Below are positions 42,789-50,799 of a DNA stretch of 64,000 nt, piece by piece; position 1 is the first letter of the stretch; each line of letters opens with the position of its first letter. The position numbers were made by a program, and so were the translations under genes. This stretch comes from Luedemannella flava (GTDB taxonomy: Bacteria > Actinomycetota > Actinomycetes > Mycobacteriales > Micromonosporaceae), in NCBI RefSeq assembly GCF_039528515.1, contig NZ_BAAALT010000279.1:9312-73311 (forward strand). The letters run 5' to 3'. Under the pieces are notes generated by a model. The model saw only the letters and a list, made by a program, of their open reading frames with translations, was not told the origin of the DNA and ran no database searches.

Positions 42789-43127
42789 TCAGGCGGAGGC
42801 TGGTGGGCCGCGGCAACCGGCCGCGGGGAGGGCGCGCGTCGACAGGGGCGCGACGGTGTGCCGGGCGCGGGCGACGGCGAGGCCGCCGACGGCGAACGCG
42901 ACCGCCACGGGCAGGATCGCGAGCAGGCTCCCGATGGGTGGGACGGTGTCCGGGTCGTCGGGCAGGGCGACCGCGACGGCCGCGCTGGCGGCGGCGCGGG
43001 GCGCGACCTGGAAGGTGTCGCCCGGCAGGGCGGTGTGCGCCGCGCTGAGCCCGATGAGGAGGGCGGTCAGCGCGAGGGCGGCGAGCAGCGCGACGGACCG
43101 GGGTGCGCGGGCGGGTCGGATCGCCAT
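42789..43127 (-). CDS. Small two-TM membrane protein, 112 aa
   Basis: The ATG at 43127 is preceded by GGGAGGTGG. Two hydrophobic helices (SVALLAALALTALLIGLSAAHT and IGSLLAILPVAVAFAVGGLAVA) flank an external loop of about 35 residues rich in Ala and Pro. No family was recognised. It is divergent from the sulfur-type leader and regulator genes. Confidence 0.6.
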   Translation of the reverse strand: MAIRPARAPRSVALLAALALTALLIGLSAAHTALPGDTFQVAPRAAASAAVAVALPDDPDTVPPIGSLLAILPVAVAFAVGGLAVARARHTVAPLSTRALPAAGCRGPPASA

Positions 43128-43244
43128 CGGGCCACCTCCCGTCGGGTCGCTGGTCAGGACAGTGTACCCAACGCCCCCGGTGACCTAGCGAGATAACCTA
43201 CTTAACCGATGGACTTTCGAGCCATCGTGTGATCCCATGGGGGC

Positions 43245-43334
43245 ATGCGAGCGAGCGTGATCCTCATCCGCCGCCGCCACGTGGACTTCGGCCTCCTGGC
43301 GGCGAGTGCCTGTCGCCGTTCGGCCCGCGCCTGA
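43245..43334 (+). CDS. Sulfur/cysteine-type leader peptide (29 aa)
   Basis: The frame encodes a short basic peptide containing LIRRRHVDFGLLAASAC. Actinomycete leader peptides with the RRxHVDL(x)R...C pattern occur upstream of cysteine, sulfate and sulfonate genes and are thought to act by ribosome stalling. Here it stands 80 bases before a winged-helix regulator, a YeiH-like gene and an SsuB/TauB-type ATPase fragment, which fits sulfur control. The start has only a weak GGGG upstream. Confidence 0.7.
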   Translation: MRASVILIRRRHVDFGLLAASACRRSARA

Positions 43335-43413
43335 CGCGCCGCCCGAACCCCTTCCGCACACCCCTCCGCCACGCCGACGTGGTCCCTCCGCGCCCGACGA
43401 ACGGGAGCCAGCC

Positions 43414-44019
43414 ATGACAGTCACGGTTCTGCGTACCCATACCCCCCGCAACACGCGGCCGCTCGGCCCGCCGACGCCCCGCACCATCGCCCGCCGGCGG
43501 GGGGCCGACCCGCCCGCCGAGGTCACCCTCACCGTCGGCGTCACGCTCGCCGGCGACCGGCCGCACCGCGACGCACTCGAGTTCATCGACGCCCTCAACC
43601 GCCTCGCCGAGCAGGTCGGCGCGACGTTGAGCATCACGTCGGGCCCGGAGTCGGACGCCGTCGCCGACGTCCGGCCGATCGGGCTGGTCGAGACCACGCC
43701 GACGGAGTTCGAGTTGGACCCGTGGACCCGTGTCGTGCGCCGCCACGGCACGCCGGTGCAGCTCACCAAGGTCGAGTACGACCTGCTGGAGTTCCTCGTC
43801 GACAACCCCCAGCAGGTGTTCACCCGCCGGCAGTTGCTCGGCCAGATCTGGCGCGACGACCGGTCCGGCCGGCGCACCGTCGACGTCCACGTCAGCCGGC
43901 TGCGCGCCAAGCTCGGCGCCGACATCGTCACCACCACCCGCGGCGTCGGCTACCGGCTCACCGACGGCGCGCCGATCACCGTCGTCCACCACCGCCCGAA
44001 CGGAGACGTCCATGAGTAA
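43414..44019 (+). CDS. OmpR/PhoB-type winged-helix regulator without receiver domain
   Basis: A 201-residue protein; the ATG follows GGGAG. The first 100 residues are not a response-regulator receiver (no Asp/Asp/Lys set). They include a conserved-looking GDRPHRDALEFIDALNRLAEQVG helix. Residues about 105-190 are a transcriptional-regulator winged helix: FELDPWTRVVRRHGTPVQLTKVEYDLLEFLVDNPQQVFTRRQLL, then RTVDVHVSRLRAKLG and RGVGYRL. It probably controls the YeiH-like operon that follows; its stop overlaps the next ATG by eight bases. Confidence 0.82.
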   Translation: MTVTVLRTHTPRNTRPLGPPTPRTIARRRGADPPAEVTLTVGVTLAGDRPHRDALEFIDALNRLAEQVGATLSITSGPESDAVADVRPIGLVETTPTEFELDPWTRVVRRHGTPVQLTKVEYDLLEFLVDNPQQVFTRRQLLGQIWRDDRSGRRTVDVHVSRLRAKLGADIVTTTRGVGYRLTDGAPITVVHHRPNGDVHE

Positions 44020-44131
44020 TGAGGAGCGCAAACGCCTGCACATCAGCGAGGACTGGGCCGCGACCGTCGTCGGTCTGCTCCTCATCGCGCTGATCCTCAC
44101 CGGGGTCATCACGAAGGGGGTGCTGCAGTAA
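44012..44131 (+). CDS. Short one-TM protein linked to YeiH-like exporters, 39 aa
   Basis: It starts inside the end of the regulator gene and overlaps the following ATG by one base. It has a polar N-terminus (MSNEERKRLHISEDWAATV) and one TM helix (VVGLLLIALILTGVITKG). Similar short ORFs stand before putative sulfate exporter (UPF0324/YeiH) genes in actinomycetes, and ISEDWAAVVVGL-like text is also found at the N-terminus of that family. The assignment rests on recall of this context. Confidence 0.6.
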   Translation: MSNEERKRLHISEDWAATVVGLLLIALILTGVITKGVLQ

Positions 44132-44652
44132 TGGCCACGACGTTGCGGCTCCCGCGGCGACCACCGAGGAGCGACCCGCGAACAGCCCGGCCAGGATCGC
44201 GTGGATCGCCGGCGGCATCGTCGTCGTCCTCGCCCTGGCGTACCTGACCAAGCTGCTCGACAAGAACGTGCCCACCTGGCTGGCCGACACCGGCCTGCTG
44301 TCGGGTGGCATGCAGCAGCGGGCCGCGATCGCCCGGGCGCTCGCGCCGGGGGCCGCGCATCCTGCTGCTGGACGAGCCGTTCGCGGCGCTCGACGCGCTC
44401 ACCCGCGAGCGCATGCAGGAGGAGCTGCGGTCGCTGTGGCAGGTCACCGGCACCACCGTGATTCTCGTGACGCACAGCCGGGACGAGGCCGCCTACCTGG
44501 GCACCCGCATCGTCGCGCTGTCGGCCCGACCGGGTCGGGTGGTCCTGGACCAGGTCTCCGGCCTGCCCAGGTCGGCGGAGCCGCGGCATGCGGTGGAGTT
44601 CGTATCCACCCGGGACAAGGTGCTGGACCTGGTCCGCTCGGTCGCCCGCTGA
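44131..44652 (+). pseudogene. Broken YeiH-like gene joined to the 3' half of an SsuB/TauB-type ABC ATPase gene
   Basis: From ATG 44131 the frame breaks at about 44142 (one base missing). Then PAATTEERPANS continues with a TM segment (AWIAGGIVVVLALAYLTKLL) and PTWLADTGLLSG, the YeiH-like N-terminal part. Without any break it runs into SGGMQQRAAIARALAPG, the ABC signature motif. After a second one-base shift near 44350 it continues as ILLLDEPFAALDALTRERMQEEL (Walker B), VILVTHSRDEAAYLG and the usual ATPase end. The first ATPase half, with Walker A, and the main YeiH body are absent. An internal deletion fused two neighbouring genes, probably at the shared CTGTCGGGTGG region. Confidence 0.75.
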
Positions 44653-44693
44653 TCGGGGCAGCGGCCGGCTGACCGGGCGTGCACAATGTCGCG

Positions 44694-46157
44694 ATGTTCG
44701 GACGTCGATCACGCAAGGCACCGGTTTCCTCCGACGGCCTGCTCACCCAGACCATCGCCCGTCACTTTCCGAACGCCACCATTGACGGGCAGACGGTGCG
44801 GCTCGGGGTGGGCGACCTCGCGATCACCTGCCACGTGCCCGGGGTCGATCCGACCGGTGGGCTGCAGGCCGCCAGGTTGTACTTCGAGATCACCGGCGTG
44901 GTGGGGGACACGCCGATCTTCGCCTCGGTGAGCGGATACGGGGAATCGCGGGAGACCGCGATCGTCGAGGGTGCCTGCCAATGGGCGTGCGCGTTCGGGC
45001 CGGTCCTGCAGGCCGGGGTCACGGGCCAGCCGGTTCCCACGGCAGGCGCGTTTCCCGACGCCGAGGAGTTCGAGACCGTCCTGGGTGGACGGCGGTTCCG
45101 TGTGGTGGTGGCCGCGATGGACCGCTCGATGCTCTTCGCCCCCGGCCCGTCGCCCCAGGAGCGCATCGCGGCGGCGCGGGCGCGCTTCGCCGATCGTTGG
45201 CTCACGGCCGCAGTGCTGGATTCCGGGACGCTGCCCGTGCACGCGATGGCGAGCGGCGCCCTGCTGAGCGCGTTCGTCCTGGACATCCACGACCACCGTT
45301 CGGTGGAGGTGAAAATCAACGGCGCCGACTGGCCGGGGTGCACGGGCATGTTCGAGCACGTGGCGGCGGAGCCGTTCGGCGGTATGACGCTCCTGCGGGA
45401 GCTGGCCATGCTGGTTCCCGTGGACGTCGCAGCGCCGTCGTCCGGTGTGGACCTCACCCGGGACGAGTTGACCCGGACGCTCGCGGCGTTCGACCCGTCG
45501 ACAGCCGGGCCGTCGCGTGCCGAAGGCTGGCCGGGGTGGCATCACCACAAAGGAGCGCTCGCCGTCCCGCTGACCGGGGAAGAACTGGCCGCCGTCGAGC
45601 GGAAGACAGGTCCGCTGCCGAACGACTACCGCGCTTTCCTCACTGAGGTCGCTGCCGTTGGCGCTGGTCCGGGTTACGGCCTCGAGTGGCCCCGTCGGAT
45701 CGGCGACGCCGTGCTGCTCGCGCACGCGGGGTGCCACGTCGCGTGGGTGTTGCGGCTCGACGGGCCGGAGCGAGGCCAGGTCTGGGTCGACGCGGTCGGT
45801 TCCGACAAGACGTACGCCAAGGTCGCCGACTCGTTCACCGAGTGGTACCGGGCATGGTCGGATGCGGCGGTCCGTCAGGACGGGCCGTGGATCCAGTGGA
45901 ACAACCTGTCCTGCGCCTCGGCGGACGTGCTGGGGCAGTTCGCGCAGAATATCGCGGACAGGTCGGACTGGGTTGGGCCCGTCAGCCTGACCGACGTGGT
46001 CCCGCCGGGGTGCCTGGCCATGGTCGGCGGCGGTGTCTACCTGCCGGACGGTTCGCCGCTTGATCCGTGCCACGGGTGCGTGGACCTGGCCGGCCGGTTC
46101 GGCCTGCCACCGGAGACATTCGCCCGAGGGCTGCCGTCCACTCCCGGGGCCGGGTAG
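44694..46157 (+). CDS. DUF6348-like and SMI1/KNR4 (SUKH) domain protein
   Basis: A 487-residue protein (a GTG at 44679 is an alternative start). Residues about 15-260 resemble the DUF6348 family (DGLLTQTIARHF, FFEITGVVGDTPIFASVSGYG, and so on). Residues about 290-470 form a SUKH domain: PLTGEELAAVERKTGPLPNDYRAFLTEVAAVG, then the strand region GYGLEWPRRIGDAVLLAHAGC. SUKH proteins often neutralise contact-dependent toxins. No toxin gene is adjacent, so an orphan immunity or general protein-binding role is possible. Confidence 0.7.
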   Translation: MFGRRSRKAPVSSDGLLTQTIARHFPNATIDGQTVRLGVGDLAITCHVPGVDPTGGLQAARLYFEITGVVGDTPIFASVSGYGESRETAIVEGACQWACAFGPVLQAGVTGQPVPTAGAFPDAEEFETVLGGRRFRVVVAAMDRSMLFAPGPSPQERIAAARARFADRWLTAAVLDSGTLPVHAMASGALLSAFVLDIHDHRSVEVKINGADWPGCTGMFEHVAAEPFGGMTLLRELAMLVPVDVAAPSSGVDLTRDELTRTLAAFDPSTAGPSRAEGWPGWHHHKGALAVPLTGEELAAVERKTGPLPNDYRAFLTEVAAVGAGPGYGLEWPRRIGDAVLLAHAGCHVAWVLRLDGPERGQVWVDAVGSDKTYAKVADSFTEWYRAWSDAAVRQDGPWIQWNNLSCASADVLGQFAQNIADRSDWVGPVSLTDVVPPGCLAMVGGGVYLPDGSPLDPCHGCVDLAGRFGLPPETFARGLPSTPGAG

Positions 46158-46168
46158 CCGCCCGGGAA

Positions 46169-46555
46169 TCAGCGCGCGGCGGCGCGCACCGCGAGGGCGG
46201 CGTGCACGGCGTCGGCCGCCGCCGCGTCGGACACCCCGAGCTGGCGGGCGAGCGCCGCGTACGTGTGGGCGGCCTCGTCCAGGCGCGAGCGGATCTCGGC
46301 CTCGGTCAGCCGGGCGGCCTGGTCGGCGACCGTGGTGCCGTGCCGGACCCGGCTCGTCACCAGGCCCTGCGACTCCAGCTCCCGGTAGGACCGGGCGACC
46401 GTGTTCGCGGCGATCCCCAGGTCGGCGGCGAGTTGCCGGATAGGGGGCAGCTGCGCGCCCACCGGCAGCGTCCCGGTGGAGATCATCGTGGCGAGTTGGG
46501 CGCGGATCTGCTCATACGGCGGGACCGCGCTGGCGGGGTCGACCTCGACGATCAC
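46169..46555 (-). CDS. GntR-family regulator, YtrA-type
   Basis: A 128-residue protein from a GTG overlapping the upstream stop. The winged helix is VPPYEQIRAQLATMISTGTLPVGAQLPPIRQLAADLGIAANTVARSYRELESQGLV. The C-terminal part is too short for a FadR or HutC effector domain, which is typical of the YtrA subfamily. That subfamily usually represses membrane transporter operons in response to envelope stress. It is coupled to the membrane protein gene before it, and a double palindrome lies in their promoter. Confidence 0.85.
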   Translation of the reverse strand: MIVEVDPASAVPPYEQIRAQLATMISTGTLPVGAQLPPIRQLAADLGIAANTVARSYRELESQGLVTSRVRHGTTVADQAARLTEAEIRSRLDEAAHTYAALARQLGVSDAAAADAVHAALAVRAAAR

Positions 46556-47412
46556 CGGGCGACGGCCTCCGTCGTGACGGCGCCGGCGGGCGGGGCGGAC
46601 CCGGGCCGGTCCGGCCCACGCAGGGTGGCCAGCACGTAGCCGAGAACAGGGACCACGAGGACGCCCAGGCCGTTGATGGCGGTGATCGCCTCGGCAGCCC
46701 GGCCGCTGGTCGGCAGGACGGCGAGCTGGGCCATGACGCAGTAGAGCACGAGCGTGCCGCCGGCGGCGCCGAGCGCGTGCAGCGACCGGGACCGGACGGC
46801 GTCGTCGGCGGCGATCACGTCCGGTGCGGCCGCCGGCTGGGGCCGCCGCAGCACGACCCGCCCCGCCAGTCCGACCAGGACCACGACGGTGGCGGCGAGC
46901 AGGAACAGCCAGAGGCCTTCGAGCCCGACGGGTCGGCCGCTCGCGGCGACGATAGCCGTCGCGAGCGCGACCAGCGCCGACAGCCCGGCGGCCACCGGCA
47001 GGTAGGCCCGCGCGACGGGGCCGACGTAGGTGGCCGGGCGGCGCACGGTCAGTGACGCGGCGCGCCGCTCGCCGTGCCGCAGGTGCGCCACGCGCGCCTC
47101 GGCCGCGAGCGCCCCGACGAACCAGCCGGCGAAGAGCGCGATCGACGAGATGGTGAAGCCGTGGTGCAGCGCGCTGATCGTGATCGAGGCGAGGTAGCCG
47201 ACGACGATGCCGGCCGCGCGCCAGCGCCGGGTGGTGGCCAGATAACGGATCACCGTGCCGCCGTTGTCGGGGGTGATGGTCAGGTTCTGCCGGCGGGCGA
47301 AGCGGGCGACCCGGAAGCGGGTCACCGGCCCGTACGAATAGTGGATCGCGAGCAGGACGGGCGCCAACGCGATAAACCCGAGCAGCCCGAGCACGCCCAA
47401 CCTCACCGACAC
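46552..47412 (-). CDS. Polytopic membrane protein co-transcribed with the YtrA-type regulator
   Basis: A 286-residue protein with about seven hydrophobic segments (for example VRLGVLGLLGFIALAPVLLAIH, IGVVVGYLASITI-like, FLLAATVVVLVGLAGRV and INGLGVLVVPVLGYVLATL). An early cytoplasmic loop carries NLTITPDNGGTVIRYLATTRRWR. The layout resembles DUF1648/DUF5808-type membrane proteins, which often accompany YtrA regulators. The stop overlaps the regulator start (GTGA). Confidence 0.7.
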   Translation of the reverse strand: MSVRLGVLGLLGFIALAPVLLAIHYSYGPVTRFRVARFARRQNLTITPDNGGTVIRYLATTRRWRAAGIVVGYLASITISALHHGFTISSIALFAGWFVGALAAEARVAHLRHGERRAASLTVRRPATYVGPVARAYLPVAAGLSALVALATAIVAASGRPVGLEGLWLFLLAATVVVLVGLAGRVVLRRPQPAAAPDVIAADDAVRSRSLHALGAAGGTLVLYCVMAQLAVLPTSGRAAEAITAINGLGVLVVPVLGYVLATLRGPDRPGSAPPAGAVTTEAVAR

Positions 47413-47435
47413 GCCGGCCTCCTCTTGTCGCGGTC

Positions 47436-47471
47436 TTGCTCAATGTAGCAAGTCATTGCTACATTGAGCAA
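47436..47471. promoter_or_regulatory. 36-bp double palindrome between divergent genes
   Basis: The arms TTGCTCAATGTAGCAA (47436-47451) and TTGCTACATTGAGCAA (47456-47471) are perfect complements separated by GTCA. Each arm is itself partly palindromic (TTGCT...AGCAA), so two dimers could bind side by side. It lies between the YtrA operon and the plus-strand gene at 47492, within promoter range of both. Confidence 0.85.
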
Positions 47472-47491
47472 ACGAACCGGGGAGGGTGACC

Positions 47492-48076
47492 ATGTCGGCG
47501 CTGCTCAGCGACGAGGTGTGGGCGCGGTTGGATCCGCATGAGGGGCGCCTGACGCGCCGCACGGCGCTGCGCCTGTGGCTGACCATCGGCGCGGCCATGC
47601 TCGTCGCGTCGGCCGGCTTCGCCGCGTGGTGGGCCGGCCTGGTGACCCCGCGGGTCGCCTGGCCGGGTTCGAGCGCCTACGGCATGGACGTCGAGACCAG
47701 GGGCACGTTCCGCTACCACCTTCTCGTGGCCAACGAGGGCCTGACCGACGTCACCGTCACCGGCGTGGGGCGGTCGGGTCCGGGGCTGCGCCTCACCGGC
47801 ACCTCGGGCGCGGGCGTGACGCTGGGCCCGGGCGCGCAGTCAATCATCGTCCTGGAATACGAGGTGACCGACTGTGCCGCCGTGCCGACCGGGGCGTGGC
47901 CGGTGCCCGTCCAGGTGACCTGGCTGTGGGGCGACCGCACGGTCGACGTGCAGCCGGACACGCACCTCTCGGCGGACGCGCCCGACAGCTTCTCCTACAC
48001 GGGCGACCGCTCGCCGTACGACGTCGAATGGCAGCGCGCGGCCGCCGACATGGCCTGCGGGTACAGCAACGACTAG
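47492..48076 (+). CDS. One-TM exported protein divergent from the YtrA operon
   Basis: A 194-residue protein; the ATG follows GGGGAGGG. It has a cytoplasmic start, a TM segment (LWLTIGAAMLVASAGFAAWWAG) and a beta-rich external domain. That domain (FRYHLLVANEGLTDVTVTGVGRSGPGLRL) reads like a DUF4352-type or other immunoglobulin-like fold, with two Cys (TDCAAV, DMACGY). Function is unknown. The shared operator suggests control by the adjacent YtrA-type regulator. Confidence 0.75.
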   Translation: MSALLSDEVWARLDPHEGRLTRRTALRLWLTIGAAMLVASAGFAAWWAGLVTPRVAWPGSSAYGMDVETRGTFRYHLLVANEGLTDVTVTGVGRSGPGLRLTGTSGAGVTLGPGAQSIIVLEYEVTDCAAVPTGAWPVPVQVTWLWGDRTVDVQPDTHLSADAPDSFSYTGDRSPYDVEWQRAAADMACGYSND

Positions 48077-48094
48077 GCGGACCGGGTGGGCCAG

Positions 48095-49849
48095 TCAGGC
48101 GCCCGGCCCCACCTCGATGGCGTCGAGGTCGCGGACGGCGAACCGGTGGTGCTCCCACTCCTCCTCGAGGATGACGTGCAGGCACGAGCGGACGGTCTGC
48201 GGGTGCTCCGGATTGTGCGGGTTTCTCCGCGCGGCGGCCAGATCCTCCGGGGTGATCCTGGCCAGGACGTCGCGCACCATGGACACGCGGTCGGCCCGGG
48301 CCTCGAGCACCTCGGCGTAGGTCGGGGTGTGGGTGGTGAAGACCGACATGTCGAAGGCGTCGTTGCCGGTGTGCATCAGCCCGAGGGGATGGAACGGCTG
48401 CTCCAGCTCCATGATCGCCCTGCCCAGCCACATGTCCGTGGCCAGCACCAGGTGCCGCAGCGTCTGCGCGAACGACCACTCGCCGTCGACCGTGACGTCG
48501 ACGGTGCCGGCTGGCATCGCCGCCGCACGATCGAGCGTGGCCGCCCAGGTGCGCTCGAGCGCGGCCCAGGCCGAGCGCAGGCCGTCCGGATCCGCGGCCC
48601 GCCGCTCGGCGCGCCCGGGGAAGCGCCGGTTGAGCTCGGTATCGACGAACGGTGCGACGTCGACGCCGTTGACGCGCAGCACGCTCCCGTCCTCCGAGAG
48701 CCACGGGGCGTCGATGTCCGACCCCGCGATGTCGACCCCGCGCATCACCACGCCGGACAGGTCGCACTCGACGAACCGCGCGCCCCTCAGGTTCACGTCA
48801 CGGAACTCCGCGTTCCGCAGGTCGTCGGACTGGCTGAAGGTCGCCATGAGATTCTCCTCTTCGGGTGCGGCCACGGCCCGGAGCTTACGGACCTCCACCG
48901 ACATGTTGACGGCGTGACGGGCGGTCAGCTCGGCGCCGATGTGGGCCAGTTCGGCGCGGACGGCGTCCGGATCGACGACCTCGACGAGGAAGCCCCAGCC
49001 GGCGAGCGTGCGCGCGATGTCCAGCGCCGTGGGCGCCGAGACGCGCAGCCGCGCCCGGCCGTCGTCCGTCCTGCCGTCCGGGTGGCAGTGCCGGCCGAAG
49101 TGGTCGCGCAGGATCGGCGCGAACCGGGTGTCGATGAGGACGGTCGCTGAGGTCGTCGAACGCTTCGCCTCGACCTCGCCGACCACCCGCCGCCACGCCT
49201 CGTCGAGCGCGAACTCGTTCGGGCGGTCGAACCGCCCGTCCGTCGCCTCGGCCGCCACGATCCGGTCCACCCGGAAGGTGCGCTGCCCCCGGTCGGTGCC
49301 CGCGACCAGGTACCAGACCTCGTCCTTGTCGACCAGCCCCCACGGGTCGACCAGCCGCTCCGTGCGCTCGCCGGTGCGGCCACCGTAGGTCAGCCGGACC
49401 CGGCGGCGGGCCACCACGGCGTCCTGCAGGCGGTCGACCAGCGCCGGCCGGTCCCGCTCGCGGTCGCCCCAACGGGTCGGGTCGACCATCGTCGCGCCCG
49501 CCGCCGCCTCAGCGTCGGCCCGGAACGTCTGCGGGAGCGCCCGGACCAGCTTGCGCAGCGCCGACCGGGCCGCGCCGCTGTCCGTCGTGGCGGGGCCGAG
49601 CAGCAGGAACAGCGCCCGTGCCTCGGTCGCCGACAGCCCACTGAGGTCGGTACGCGCGCCACCGACGAGCGACCAGCCGCCGCCCCGCCCCGGCTGCGGG
49701 TACACCGGCACGCCCGCGGCGGACAGCGCCTCCAGGTCACGTCGCGCCGTCGCGACGGACACCTCCAGCTCCCGCGCCAGGTCGGCCGCGGTCACCCGCC
49801 CACGGTTCTGCATCAGCAGGAGTACGGCCACGAGCCGGTCAGCCCTCAT
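48095..49849 (-). CDS. WYL-domain regulator fused in frame to a pentapeptide/DinB domain protein
   Basis: A single 584-residue frame. Residues 1-60 are an HTH_11 domain (RLVAVLLLMQNRGRVTAADLARELEVSVATARRDLEAL). A WYL domain spans about 140-230, with a C-terminal WCX-type part to about 325. From Met335 (ATG at 48845-48847) a second protein begins: pentapeptide-like NAEFRDVNLRGARFVECDLSG, then a DinB-like four-helix domain (WSFAQTLRHLVLATDMWLGRA, EEWEHHRFAVRDLD). AAGAGGAG lies at perfect distance before that internal ATG. It may be two genes that lost the stop between them, or a fusion with an extra internal start. Confidence 0.78.
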   Translation of the reverse strand: MRADRLVAVLLLMQNRGRVTAADLARELEVSVATARRDLEALSAAGVPVYPQPGRGGGWSLVGGARTDLSGLSATEARALFLLLGPATTDSGAARSALRKLVRALPQTFRADAEAAAGATMVDPTRWGDRERDRPALVDRLQDAVVARRRVRLTYGGRTGERTERLVDPWGLVDKDEVWYLVAGTDRGQRTFRVDRIVAAEATDGRFDRPNEFALDEAWRRVVGEVEAKRSTTSATVLIDTRFAPILRDHFGRHCHPDGRTDDGRARLRVSAPTALDIARTLAGWGFLVEVVDPDAVRAELAHIGAELTARHAVNMSVEVRKLRAVAAPEEENLMATFSQSDDLRNAEFRDVNLRGARFVECDLSGVVMRGVDIAGSDIDAPWLSEDGSVLRVNGVDVAPFVDTELNRRFPGRAERRAADPDGLRSAWAALERTWAATLDRAAAMPAGTVDVTVDGEWSFAQTLRHLVLATDMWLGRAIMELEQPFHPLGLMHTGNDAFDMSVFTTHTPTYAEVLEARADRVSMVRDVLARITPEDLAAARRNPHNPEHPQTVRSCLHVILEEEWEHHRFAVRDLDAIEVGPGA

Positions 49850-49868
49850 GCCCGTAAGACTGCCCGAG

Positions 49869-49893
49869 AAAGTACTCAGAAGGTGAGCACTTT
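49869..49893. promoter_or_regulatory. Inverted repeat between the WYL and VOC genes
   Basis: AAAGTACTCA and TGAGCACTTT (49869-49878 and 49884-49893) form a palindrome with one mismatch around five bases. It lies between the divergent start codons (49849 and 49937) and is a candidate operator for the WYL regulator. Confidence 0.55.
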
Positions 49894-49936
49894 AGGCGCG
49901 ACGCTGGTCAGGTCACCGAACGAGAGGAAGAACCCG

Positions 49937-50347
49937 ATGTTGCGCGGACTCACCACCGTCAGCTTCTTCGCCGAGGACGTGGACGCGGCCCGGCGCTGGT
50001 ACGCCGAGCTGCTGGGGGTCGACGCCTATTTCACGCGGCCGGTCGACGGGCCGCCGCGCTACGTCGAGTTCCGCCTCGGCGACCACCAGCACGAGCTGGG
50101 CATCGTCGACGCCCGGTTCGCCCCGCACGGCACGGACCGCGTCGGCGGTGCGGTCGTCTACTGGCACGTCGACGACGTCGACGCGACCGTCGGGCGGCTG
50201 CTCGCCCGCGGCGCGACCGTGCACGAGAAGGCCACCGAGCGCGGTCCCGGTTTCGTGACCGCGTCGGTGGTCGACCCGTTCGGCAACGTGCTGGGCGTGA
50301 TGTTCAACCAGCACTACCTCGACGTGCTGTCCAGCGCGTCGGCGTAG
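49937..50347 (+). CDS. Glyoxalase/VOC-superfamily protein
   Basis: A 136-residue protein; the ATG follows GAGAGGAAG. It is a single vicinal-oxygen-chelate fold: LTTVSFFAEDVDAARRWYAELLG at the start, YVEFRLGDHQHELGIVD in the middle, and VVDPFGNVLGVMFNQHY at the end. Members include dioxygenases, resistance proteins and isomerases; the substrate is unknown. The 3' end overlaps the convergent reductase gene by 34 bases. It is divergent from the WYL regulator. Confidence 0.85.
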   Translation: MLRGLTTVSFFAEDVDAARRWYAELLGVDAYFTRPVDGPPRYVEFRLGDHQHELGIVDARFAPHGTDRVGGAVVYWHVDDVDATVGRLLARGATVHEKATERGPGFVTASVVDPFGNVLGVMFNQHYLDVLSSASA

Positions 50348-50799
50348 GCCTTGGCGAGGGCGGCGGCGTCGGGCAGCCGGGCCTCCACGACCGGCAGGCC
50401 CGGCGCCACGTCGGCGCCGAGCTCGGCCAGGAGCTGGGCCAGCAGCGCGGCCGCCGCCTCCGCCTGCGGCGCGATGCCCGCCGTCACGACCGGCACGGCC
50501 CGCTTGCCGGCGAGGGCGTTGGCGGGCAGCTGGTCGAGCAGCACCTTGAGCACGCCGGTGTAGCTGCCCTTGTACGTCGGCGTCGCGACCACCAGGACCT
50601 CCGCCCCGCGCAGCGCCGCCACGGCGGCGGCGGTCGGCTCGTCGCCGGGCGTCATCAGGCCCGCGCCGAGCGCGCCGACCTCGATGGTGGTGGGGGCGTC
50701 GAGGCCCAGCCGCTCGGCGATGGCGTCGCCGACGGCGCCGGCCAGCGTGGACGTGCGCGACCCGGCGCGCGGGTTGCCGGAAACCACGACGATGCTCAC
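50314..50799 (-). CDS. NAD(P)H-dependent FMN reductase
   Basis: A 161-residue flavodoxin-like protein: VVSGNPRAGSRTSTLAGAV binds the FMN phosphate, and VVATPTYKGSYTGVLKVLLDQLP is the second FMN loop. It resembles SsuE/MsuE-type reductases that feed FMNH2 to sulfonate monooxygenases. No monooxygenase is in the window. It is divergent from an FAD-dependent protein, and the two may share the AT-rich promoter between them. Confidence 0.85.
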   Translation of the reverse strand: MSIVVVSGNPRAGSRTSTLAGAVGDAIAERLGLDAPTTIEVGALGAGLMTPGDEPTAAAVAALRGAEVLVVATPTYKGSYTGVLKVLLDQLPANALAGKRAVPVVTAGIAPQAEAAAALLAQLLAELGADVAPGLPVVEARLPDAAALAKAYADALDSTSR

